Part shown: positions 48,901-58,922 of the stretch, piece by piece
Numbering within the stretch: the first letter of the stretch is position 1
Layout: each line of letters opens with the position of its first letter
Assembly (NCBI RefSeq): GCF_000002995.4
Contig: NW_025062479.1
Coordinates: 24,482,221-24,546,220 of the forward strand
Reading direction: 5' to 3'
DNA length: 64,000 nucleotides
From: Brugia malayi
Lineage: Eukaryota; Nematoda; Chromadorea; Rhabditida; Onchocercidae
The notes under the pieces: generated by a model
Told to the model about the DNA's origin: nothing
The model's input: only the letters and a program-made list of their open reading frames with translations
The model's database searches: none
Program-made: the position numbers and the translations under genes

Positions 48901-50398
48901 GTGGTATGCTTTCCAGTAATCTTATCATTTTTATCAGGATTATCAGAAATTATCTAAATTGTTGATCTGTAGTATCTGAAGTATAACATTCCTGAAGTAT
49001 AATTGAAATATCTGAAGTATTGCTTTCCTGAAGTGTAACTGAAGTATAACTTCTCTGAAATATAACTGAAGTATAACTTTCCTGAATATAACTGAAGGAT
49101 AAATTTCCTGAAATATAACTGAAGTATAACTTTCCTGAAGTATAACTGAAGTATAGCTTTCCTGAAGTATCTGAAGTATAACATTCCTAAAGTATAACAT
49201 TCCTGAAATATAACTGAAGTACAACTTTCCTGAAGTATAACATTCCTAGAGTATAACTTTCCTGAAATATAACTAAAGTATAACTTTCCTGAAATATAAC
49301 TGAAGTATAACCCTCCTGAAGTGTAACTGAAGTATCTGAAGTATAACATTCCTGAAATATAACTGAAGTACAACTTTCCTGAATATAACTAAAGTATAAC
49401 TTTCCTGAAATATAACCGAAGTATAACTTTTCTGAAATAATTCTTAAAACAGCAATTGAAATATCAGAATGTATATAAAATGATAATGTACAATTTTGTT
49501 TTCTTCCTTTCCTTTTTTTTTTTATTTTTTTCTAAAATTTATAAAATTTTAAATTAAACTTTTTTTCGTTTTTCATTTTCAAAAAATGCATCATTTTAGG
49601 GTAATAATGTAATTCTTGAAGCAGATTCACGAGAAAAAACTTCATCATCACATTCGAAATCGGAAAAAATTGATCATTCCGGATCCGAACAAACATCAAT
49701 GCAAAATGATTCATCGAATGAATGCAATTTAAACGCAAATCAAAATGTGAATTTCAGGATTTAATAAAATTTTAAAAATATTTCTTTCTTTCTTTTTCTT
49801 TTTGTAATTCAGGAATAATTCAAAAAAGAAATTTTTTTTTTTTCAGGATTTATCAAAGGTACAAAATGTGTCTGAAAATCGATTAAAACAAAAAAATCCA
49901 TTTAAAGAATTTATTAGTGCACTTCGAAGTTCAATTCCTTTGGTTCCAAGTGTAACAACCGGACAGCAATCTCCACTGCTACCGGTTCTACCTTTTCCTG
50001 ATTTATTAATTTCCGGTTTTTTTTTTTGCAAGATTGAAATATTTGAAATTTTTGTGATACAAATGTTTGTGTAATTAAATGTATTTGAAATAAAAAAAAA
50101 AAGAAAAACGAATAGGAACAATTATTGCTATTGCAACCGGCTTTATCTTTTCCTGATTTATCAATTTCCGGTTTTTTGTGTTGCAAAATTCAATATTGAA
50201 ATTTTTATGATTGAAATGTTTGCGTAATTAAATTTATTTGAAATAAAAAAAAGGAAATTATTTCTATGTTTAGAATTTTATTGAAGAAAAAATATTTTAC
50301 AGCCTAGCAAACGGAAACGTTTATCAGCACTGGAATATGATCCATCATTTCCGACAACAAATCCGGAAGAATTTGAAAGAAACGATATTGGAATTTAA
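42917..50398 (+). CDS. TTBK/CK1-like protein kinase with degenerate catalytic motifs, about 430 aa
   Basis: Exons 42917-43066, 43670-43786, 45281-45449, 46317-46467, 47311-47425, 48694-48903, 49600-49746, 49847-~49984 and 50303-50398 join in frame. Kinase features in order: a glycine loop reduced to LSMGRYSTVF (one Gly); the lysine in QKYCIK; the helix-C Glu in LHQEIAVLHKL; a catalytic loop LRDLKIGD, where His of HRD is Leu and the metal-binding Asn is Asp; DFG intact in FLVDFGMC; activation-segment end RYCSPRIH; DDLWSLAYILVDLTTGLPW; and the late Arg in TRPNYKLIY. The order and WD(W)-type end of the domain fit the TTBK/CK1 group, known for tubulin/tau or casein-type substrates and expanded in nematodes. 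The tail is Ser/Asn-rich, with a basic PSKRKR. The donor of exon 8 is ambiguous (49984 gives phase 0, 50015 does not). AATAAA lies near 50426. It may be a pseudokinase or a weak kinase. Confidence 0.88.
43787..45010. repeat. Nine-copy array of a unit containing the end of kinase-1 exon 2
   Basis: The exon end GCTAGATTATATTATTGTGA + ACGTTGTGAA is repeated in intron 2 at about 43898, 44031, 44159, 44294, 44429, 44561, 44695, 44835 and 44962, with a spacing of 127-140 bp. Between copies lies AATTTGAATTTAAATTCAAA and GATAAGACAATTTATATT. The last copy keeps the original donor context (CTG|GTAAAAATTTAATAATTT), matching that after the true exon. Internal copies are nearly identical to each other and lack a good GT donor. 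Confidence 0.95.
45480..46310. repeat. Kinase-1 intron 3 with diverged ~180-bp repeats
   Basis: Blocks with AGGTAAGTAATAGATTATTT, TCTTCTAAAAACTAATCAAT and AATTCAAATTTTTGAAATTT recur two to four times across the intron. No exon end is recognised within them. Confidence 0.6.
46468..47110. repeat. Duplicated copies of the kinase-1 exon-4 end in intron 4
   Basis: The exon-4 end plus donor (GTGGCATTTTAAG|GTATTAAAA) recurs at about 46651 (ATGGCATTTTAAGGTATTGA) and 46963 (CTGTGGCATTTTAAGGTATT). Each copy is followed by AAATTTATTTGGATAATTTT and AATTAAATTATATGC. Three copies in total including the true exon. Confidence 0.9.
47426..48620. repeat. ~150-bp tandem repeats filling kinase-1 intron 5
   Basis: AATCGATGCGTTATTT recurs near 47593, 47754, 47903, 48060, 48210, 48359 and 48507. 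Two subtypes alternate, giving a dimer of about 300 bp. Sequence between includes AATAAACAATTATTTGCT/ATTG and ATTAATTGAATAATTTTT. Subtypes pair best two apart, so the dimer was probably the unit of expansion. Confidence 0.92.
48960..49440. repeat. ~26-bp degenerate tandem repeats in kinase-1 intron 6
   Basis: About 17 units of CTGAAGTATAACTTTCCTGA and variants. Minus-strand open frames rich in Tyr, Phe, Leu and Gln come from the repeat. Confidence 0.92.
49930..50200. repeat. Duplication of the kinase-1 exon-8 end
   Basis: The stretch CTTTTCCTGATTTATTAATT + TCCGGTTTTT at about 49990-50020 recurs at about 50148-50177 as CTTTTCCTGATTTATCAATT + TCCGGTTTTT. The sequence after it (TTGAAATTTTTATGATTGAAA/ TTGAAATATTTGAAATTTTTG) also matches. 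The copy therefore includes the candidate donor. Confidence 0.8.
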
Positions 50399-50529
50399 TA
50401 TAATGAAAATTTTGCTACAAAATGAAATAAATAAATAATATTTTATATCCATAATTTTGCAAATGCTTTTGTTTATTTGATCAAAATATTATATCACTTA
50501 GAAATTTATTAATACCATCGTACCAGTAT

Positions 50530-51610
50530 TTGCAGTCTACTTGATCTTCCGTTTCCGGCAAAATTTTTTTCCGAAATATTTTTAGAAATTATTTGAATGA
50601 TTAATTTCAAATGTTAAAATATGTTATCTAACCTTTTTCAAATCTTAATTATTTAATAAATTGATGAAATTTCGCATATTTCTAATGCAATAATAAAATT
50701 TCTTACTAATTTAGTTTATTAATTAAAATTACTTATTAATTTATAAATAATCCATTGTTAACTTTATTTAATTTTTAATTAATTTTAACAACAAATTTGA
50801 AATGAAATACAAATTAAAATTGAATTTCCATTAATTTATACTAATATTTTAATCTCTTTTTTTTGGCATTTTGCTTAGGGTAATATTTTCGGGCAATGTG
50901 ATCTTCCGTTTCCGGCAAAATTTTTTTGCCAAAGTATTATTAGAAATTATTAAAATTTTGAGATATACGTAGATGGTTAACCTGAAATTTAGATAAATTA
51001 CCCAAATAATATTGTAATTCTTTTTTTTTGACACTTTGCTTAGGGTAATATTTTCAGGCAATGTGATCTTCCGTTTCTGGCAAAATTTTTTTTGCCGAAA
51101 TATTATTACAAATTATTAAAATTTTGAGATATACGTAGATGGTTAACCTGAAATTTAGGTAAATTACCCAAATAATATTGTAATTCTTTTTTTTGGCATT
51201 TTGCTTGGGGTAATATTTTCAGGCAATGTGATCTTTCGTTTCCGGCAAAATTTTTTTGCCAAAGTATTATTAGAAATTATTAAAATTTTGAGATATACGT
51301 AGATGGTAATATTTTCAGGCAATGTGATCTTCCGTTTCTGGCAAAATTTTTTTTTGCCGAAATATTATTACAAATTATTAAAATTTTGAGATATACGTAA
51401 ACGGTTAACCTGAAATTTAGATCAATTACCCAAATAATATTGTAATTCTTTTTTTTGGCATTTTGCTTAGGGTAATAATTTCAGGCAATGTGATCTTCCG
51501 TTTCCGGCAAAATTTTTTTTGCCGAAATATTATCACAAATTATTAACATTTTGTGATATCGGTTATCCTGAAATTTAAATTAATTACCCAAAAAATATTG
51601 TAATTAGTGC
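50530..51610. repeat. ~165-bp tandem repeats with a hairpin, downstream of kinase 1
   Basis: About five to six units carry CAGGCAATGTGATCTTCCGT and the foldback GGCAAAATTTTTTTGCC, followed by GAGATATACGTAGATGGTTA. Units start near 50541 (diverged), 50898, 51057, 51224, 51318 (short) and 51485. The array starts about 130 bp after the kinase-1 stop. An open frame on the minus strand across it is ignored. Confidence 0.9.
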
Positions 51611-51929
51611 AAATTATTGAGATATTCACGTAAGTGTGAAAAAGTTCATATAAATTATCAATTATAATGTTTTAATAATATCACTTTGCTTGTCTATTTT
51701 AAATAAATATTTTAAAATTTTGTAAAATAATATAAAAATAAATATAATATTAATTCTTTCAAAGACTTTTTGAAAATCTAAAAAATTATTTTCAAATGTA
51801 AATTATTTTTTATGCTAAAAATGCAGAAAATTTGTGCAAAAAAAGCATATTTTCTCTATTAGTATGCAAATTTTGCTTTGCTATAAAAGTAAATAATAAT
51901 TCAAATTTTTTTTTAATTATTGTTTATAG

Positions 51930-52540
51930 GTGACAAATATACGTGTCGTTTCGTGTTATTAGTTGTGCTAATATTGCTGTGGTAAGGTAGTGGTATATTG
52001 AATTTGTCATATTTTAAGTGACAGGTGACAGGTGACAATAAATAATACTGTAGGAATGTTTCTATTCAAGTAATTCAAGCTAAATTAAAGTTAATTAAGC
52101 TTATGCGACCATCGAATTTCTCATATTTTATGTGACAGGTGACAGGTGAGATACTAATATGAATGCTTCTATCCAAGTAATCTAAGCTAAATTAAAATTA
52201 ATTATATATTTAAGTAATTTAAGTTAAATTAAAGTTAACTAAGTTTATGCGACCATCGAATTTGTCATATTTTAAGTGACAGTGACAGGTGACAGGTGAC
52301 GACAAATAATACTAATATGAATGTTTGATTTTCTCATATTTCAAGTGACAGTGATAGGTGACAATAAATAATACTGATATAAATGTTTCTATTCAAATAA
52401 TTCAAACTAAATTAAGGTTAATTAAATTTATGTGACCATCAAATTTCCCATATTTTAAGTGACAGTGACAGGTGACAGGTGACAGTGATAAATAATACTA
52501 ATATGAATGTTTCAATCCAAGTAATTTAAGCTAAATTAAA
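51930..52540. repeat. ~120-bp diverged repeats with GTGACAGGTGACAGGTGAC
   Basis: Nested repeats: a short 8-bp GTGACAGG unit repeated two to three times inside a larger block with TCATATTTTAAGTGACAG, AATAATACTAATATGAATGT and CAAGTAATTTAAGCTAAATT. Four to five copies. No gene. Confidence 0.85.
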
Positions 52541-52969
52541 ATTAATCAAGTTTACCCAACTTTAACAATATATATTCAAAAATGAGATTAAAAAAAAATT
52601 ACAATTACAATTAAAATTGTTAATTAATAGCTCAAAAATGATTATATGCTTCAGTTATACTTCAAAAACTTCAATATAATTTAAAAATGAAAAGAAAAAA
52701 AAATAATAAAATAAGAAATTTATTTAAATTCATTTGTTCGCTTTTTATTTTTTTTTTTGCATTACCATTATTCATTAAAAAATTTATTCATTTAAATTAT
52801 TTTAAAGAATTTATAAGTCAGAAAAAAATACGAATAAAACTTTAACAAATTTCTTATTGTAACATTTTTTCTTTTCACGAAAGTTTAGAAAAAAAAATGA
52901 TCGATTGCAAATGAAATTTAATTAAATGAATGATTTATTAGCGTTTAAAATGAATTAATTTTAAATTTG

Positions 52970-53425
52970 TCAGTAATTTTAATTTAATTCTTAATATTTC
53001 CATTTTATTAAATTTATCATTTATCATTTATTACTATCATTAATATTTTATTGAAATTTAATTATTATCGTTTAAAATGAATTAATTTTAAATTTGTCAG
53101 TAATTTTAATTTAATTCTTAATATTTCCATTTTATTAAATTTATCATTTATCATTTATTACTATCATTAATATTTTATTGAAATTTAATTATTATCGTTT
53201 AAAATGAATTAATTTTAAATTTGTCAGTAATTTTAATTTAATTCTTGATATTTCCATTTTATTAAATTTATCATTTATCATTTATTACTATCATTAATAT
53301 TTTATTGAAATTTAATTATTATCGTTTAAAATGAATTAATTTTAAATTTGTCAGTAATTTTAATTTAATTCTTGATATTTCCATTTTATTAAATTTATCA
53401 TTTATTACTATCAATACTATTTTAT
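52970..53425. repeat. 119-bp tandem repeat, about 4 copies, just upstream of kinase 2
   Basis: Units share AATGAATTAATTTTAAATTT, GTCAGTAATTTTAATTTAA and TTATTACTATCATTAATATT, differing by a few bases (CTTAAT versus CTTGAT). The array ends about 70 bp before kinase 2. Confidence 0.95.
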
Positions 53426-53444
53426 TGTACCAAAATTTGAATTT

Positions 53445-53466
53445 ATTTTTTTTTTTTTTTGTACAG
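53445..53466 (+). promoter_or_regulatory. Probable spliced-leader or 5'-UTR acceptor of kinase 2
   Basis: A T-run followed by TGTACAG ends 27 bases before the kinase-2 ATG. It is an excellent acceptor with no upstream coding exon, so trans-splicing is likely. A non-coding 5' exon is the alternative. Confidence 0.55.
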
Positions 53467-53493
53467 CTTAAATTTGCATAAAGGTATGCAGTA

Positions 53494-55489
53494 ATGAGCG
53501 TTGAAGTGACAGCTGAAAGTGAGCATTCATCATGGATTGATTTTAAACCCGGTCGAAGGTAAGCTAATTAAAAAAAAAAAAGTTAATTAAATTGATTTTA
53601 AACTCGGTGGAAGGCTAGCTAATTAAAAAATTTGATTAAACTGATTTTGGATTGATTTTAGGATTGATTTTAAACCCGGTCGAAGGTAAGCTAATTAAAA
53701 AAAAATAAATTGATTTAAACTAATAAAAAATTTGATTGAACCTGATCGAAGGTAAGTTAATAAAATTGATTTTGAACCCGGTGGAAGGTTAACTAATTAA
53801 AGAAAAGTTAATTAAATTGATTTTGAACCAGGTTTATAGTCGTAGGTTAGCTAATTAAAAATTAATTAAATTGATTTTAAACTTGGTCGAAGGTTGACTT
53901 ATAAAAAGAAAATTAAATAAATTAATTTTAAACTCGGTGGAAGGTTAGCTAATTAAAAAAAAATTGACTAAACTGATTTTAAACCTGGTCGAAAGTAAAT
54001 TAATTAAATTGATCTTAAACTTAGTCAAAGGTTAACCAATTAAAAAAAAAAAAAAAAGTTAATTAAATTAATTAGAATTATTTAGGCTAAAAAGTATCTT
54101 TTGGCGCACTTTTTTTTTTTTTATCTTCCATTTACGGCGGAAAAAGTTTAAAAAATTAAAAACAAAGAAGAAAAAAAAAATTTTTTTTTTTACTTTCATT
54201 TGTAAATTTTGCAAATGATATTTGAGAAATTTAAAATTTAAAATTTTTTTTAAGATTTGGTAAATGGCGGATAAAAAATAAATTAGATGAAGGCGGCTTT
54301 GGACAAGTGTATCGTGTGGAACATATTCAACAACGTGGTCGTTATGCTGCATTAAAAGCTGAACCAAATGATATTGAGGGTGGATCAGCAATTAAACTTG
54401 AAGTTTGTCAAAAAAAAAAATTTTATAAAATTTTTTTCAAAAAAAAAAAAAAAGCACTTTTGAAAATAAGTATTTTCAAGGGAAATAAAAATTTTTTGTT
54501 TTCTGTTTATTAAATTTTTTAATTTAAAAATTAATTTAATTAATAAAAATTAAACAATTTGTGATAATTTAAAGTTAAAGAGTTTTGTCTTGTTTTTTGT
54601 TTTTGTTTTTTTAAAAAAAAAGCTTTTGTGATTTAAATGATAATTTAAAGTTAAACTTAAAGTTAAAGACTTTTGTTTTAAACAAAACGATTTTGTGATT
54701 TAAATGATAATTTCAAGGTAACTTATAATTAGCAATTTATAGTAGTATAATAATTATTGAATCATCGATGAGCATAATTGTCAAATTTTATAGTTTTTTT
54801 AAAAAAAAAAAATTTTTTTTTTTTGAAAAAGAGCTCTAATTAGTTCGAAAATACTTTTTTTGTTAAATTTTTGCTTTTAAATCAAACAAATTTTGTGAAA
54901 TGATAATTTTGAAATTATAACCAAAATTAATTTTTGAATTTATTTTGTTTTTTAACTTATATTTAACAATTTATAGTAATTTAATAAATACTAAGATAGT
55001 GTGATAATTTGAATGATAAATTTAAAGTTATATCAAACGATGTTTTTTTTTTTTTTTTTAAATTTATATTTAGTAATTTGTAGCAATATAAAATAATTAT
55101 TAAATTGTAGATGAAAATAAAATTTAATTTCTGAAATTACAATTTCTTTCTTTTTTTTTTTTAAATCAACTTATCAAAGGTTGTTTTTTGTTTTTTTTTT
55201 TTTTTTTAAATTTAAAATAATTCAGATTATGATAATAAACTTTTTAAATCGTGATGGTGATAAGCCACATGTGGTGAAATTATTTCATGCTGCAAAACAT
55301 AAAAAATTTTCATATATGATTGTAACATTACTTGGTGAAAATCTTCGAACACTTAAAGTAATTAATATTATTTTTTTTTTTGTTCATTTTAATTTGTAAT
55401 TAATTAAAATTCATAAATTTATTAAATTTTAAGTTACTAATTAAAACGACAAAATTTATTCAAAAAATGCAATAAATTTGTAATATTCT

Positions 55490-55520
<31 letters not shown>

Positions 55521-58500
55521 AATAACAAAAGTTTCTGAAGGAAAAAATGTTTTTGAACGTATTTTAGATTATTTGTTGCAAAATATATCAAAAAATATTA
55601 ATTATATTAAAAAAGTATCAAAAAATATTAAATATATTAAAAAAGTATCAAAAATAAATATATTAAAATTAAAAAAAGAAAATAATTATATTAAATTATA
55701 TTAAAAATAAGTATATCAAATTTATTATATTAAAAAAGTATTGAAAAATATTAATTATATTAAAAAGTATCAAATAATAAACATATCAAAATTGAAAAAA
55801 AAATAAGTATATTAGATTATATTGAAATATATTGAAAAAGTCTCAAAAAATATTAAAATTTAAATTTTAAAATTTTATTTACTTTTATTTAATAAGTCAT
55901 TTAAATATACAAATTAATTTATAGCAACAAATTTTCTGTTTTTTTTTTTTTTTTAAATGCCAAATTTTTAAATGCTTTTCCTCGACAATACTGCTCCATT
56001 TTCTAATTTGTACTTTCAACTTTTCTAAATTTAAAATTTGAAAAGTTAATTTTAAAGCGGTATATTTGCTATAAAAAAATCTAATTAAAATTTAAAAAAA
56101 TTAAAAATCTAATTTCTGTCATTTTTTTAAAATGTCAAATTTTTAAATGCTTTTCCTCGACAATACTGCTCCATTTTCTAATTTGTACTTTCAACTTTTC
56201 TAAATTTAAAATTTGAAAAGTTAATTTTAAAGCGGTATATTTGCTATAAAAAAAATCTAATTAAAAATTTAAAAAATTAAAAATCTAATTTCTGTCATTT
56301 TTTAAAATGTCAAATTTTTAAATGCTTTTCCTCGACAATACTGCTCCATTTTCTAATTTGTACTTTCAACTTTTCTAAATTTAAAATTTGAAAAGTTAAT
56401 TTTAAAGCGGTATATTTGCTATAAAAAAAATCTAATTAAAAATTTAAAAAAATTAAAAATCTAATTTCTGTCATTTTTTTAAAATGTCAAATTTTTAAAT
56501 GCTTTTCCTCGACAATACTGCTCCATTTTCTAATTTGTACTTTCAACTTTTCTAAATTTAAAATTTGAAAAGTTAATTTTAAAGCGGAATATTTGCTATT
56601 TATCTATTAAAATGATACGAAAACAAAACAAAAAAAGAATGTGTTGTGATAAATTTGATAAATTTTTAAAGATAAGTTGTCAAGGAGAATATTTATCAAT
56701 GGAAACATGGTCTCGAATTGGTATACAATGTTTGTATAGCATAAAATTATTACATGATATTGGCTTTGTACATCGTGACATTAAGCCAGCTAATTTTGTA
56801 ATGGGACATGAAAGTGACGTTGAGCAAGCAAGATGTGTTCATATTTTAGATTTTGGATTAGCACGGTGATTTGTTTATTTATTTTCTAATTTAAAAGGAA
56901 GAGAGATATTTATTTATTTGTTTATTTATCTTTTAATTTAAAAAAAAAGAGAGGTACTTATTTATTTATTTGTTTATTTTTTTTTCTAATTTAAAAGAAA
57001 GAGAGATATTTTATTTATTTCTTTGTTTATTTATCTTTTAATTCAAAAAAAAAAAAAAAATGAGATATATTTATTTATTTATCATTTAATTAAAAAAAAA
57101 AGAGAGATACTTATTTATTTGTTTGTTTATTTATTTTCTATTTTAAAAAAAAGAGTTATTTCTTTATTCACTTGTTTATTTATTTCCTAATATTAAAAAA
57201 AAAAAAAAAAAAAGAAGAGCGCGATAATTATTTATTCATTTGTTTATTTTTTTTCTAATTTTAAAAAAAAAAGAGAGAGATTTATTTATTTATTTATTTT
57301 CTAATTGAAAAAGAGAGTGTAAAAGAAATGAAAGAAAGAAAAAAAATTGAATGGAAAAAGCTTCAAAAAAAAAAAATTGATGAAAGAATTTATTTATTTA
57401 TTTATTTCTAATTGAAAGAAAATATTAAATGAAAAAAAAAAAAAAGAAAATTGATGAAAGAAAAGAAATTATTTTAAGATAAACAAAAATTTAAATATTT
57501 ACTTCGATTAGAATAAATTAAATATCTATGTAAATAAATTAAATATCAATGTAGATATTTCATTTTTTTTTTCTGAAGTAAAAAATATAAATTGATATGA
57601 AATTATCAACATATTACTGATAAAAATAAAATATTTAAATTATAAATGTGACAAATTTATAATCATTTCTTTTTTCTTTAATAAAATAATTTCTAACACA
57701 AAATATTGTTATTAATTTAAAAAAAAAAAGTTTTAAATATATTTTTATAAGGAAAAAAACAACAATAAAAAAAAAAAATTAAAAATTTTTATAGAATAAA
57801 TTTTTCATAAAATTTTTACAGTAATTATGCATTTGAAAAACGTAAAGGTCATTGGATAGCACGTCGAGCACGTCGTTCAGCGGAATTTCGTGGCACAATG
57901 CGCTATTGTTCACCATCAGTTCACGAAAAGAAAGAACAGGTGTTGAAATGAGTAAATGAAATAGAAAAGAACAGAAAGTTTGGAGAAAAAAGTAGGAAGG
58001 AAAAAGATTTAATTAATTGATAAATTAGAAATGTTGCATTCAATTCCTAGTTGATTACTAATTTTCATTTAAAAGTATTCAAATCTAATTGATTATTAAT
58101 TTCCATTTAAAAGTATTTAATATCGAATTGATTATTAATTTTCATTTAAAAGTATTCAATATCTAATTGATTATTAATTATCCATTTAAAAGTATTTAAT
58201 ATTTAATTGACTATTTTTTTATTTAATATCTAACTGATTATTTTTTCATTTAAAAGTATTTAATATCTAATTGATTACTATTTTTAATTTGAAAGTATTT
58301 AATATCGAATTGATTATTAATTTTCATTTAAAACTATTCAATATCTAATTGATTATTAATTTCAATTTATTACATATTTGTTTTCATTTTATTTTCCATA
58401 AAATTACTATTATTCTCTTTTTCTTAATTCATTTTGTTATTTATTAATTTAATAGTAAATTTATATTAAAATTAAGAAAATGTTTATTTCATTTATTTAT

Positions 58501-58604
58501 ATTAAAATTAAGAAAATGTTTATTATTTTATTAAAAAAAAAGGAAAAAAATGCAATAAAAATAAATTTAAAACCAAAATATTAGTAATAATATGAAAAAT
58601 TTGC

Positions 58605-58635
<31 letters not shown>

Positions 58636-58835
58636 AATAAAAATGAAAATTTTTTTTAGGGACGTAAGGATGATATTTGGTCATTAATTTATTTATTAAT
58701 TGAAATGCATTGTGGCTTACCATGGCAACATGAAAGAGATAAGGAACGATTGGAAATTAAAAAATGAATATAAGTGATAAGGATTTATTATCACATTTTC
58801 CAGGTTTTATTATCAGAATTTTCTTTGATTGATTA

Positions 58836-58922
<87 letters not shown>

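Noticed and set aside
48943..49373. Two minus-strand frames of 93 and 139 codons
   Set aside because: They are translations of the 26-bp intronic repeat of kinase 1.
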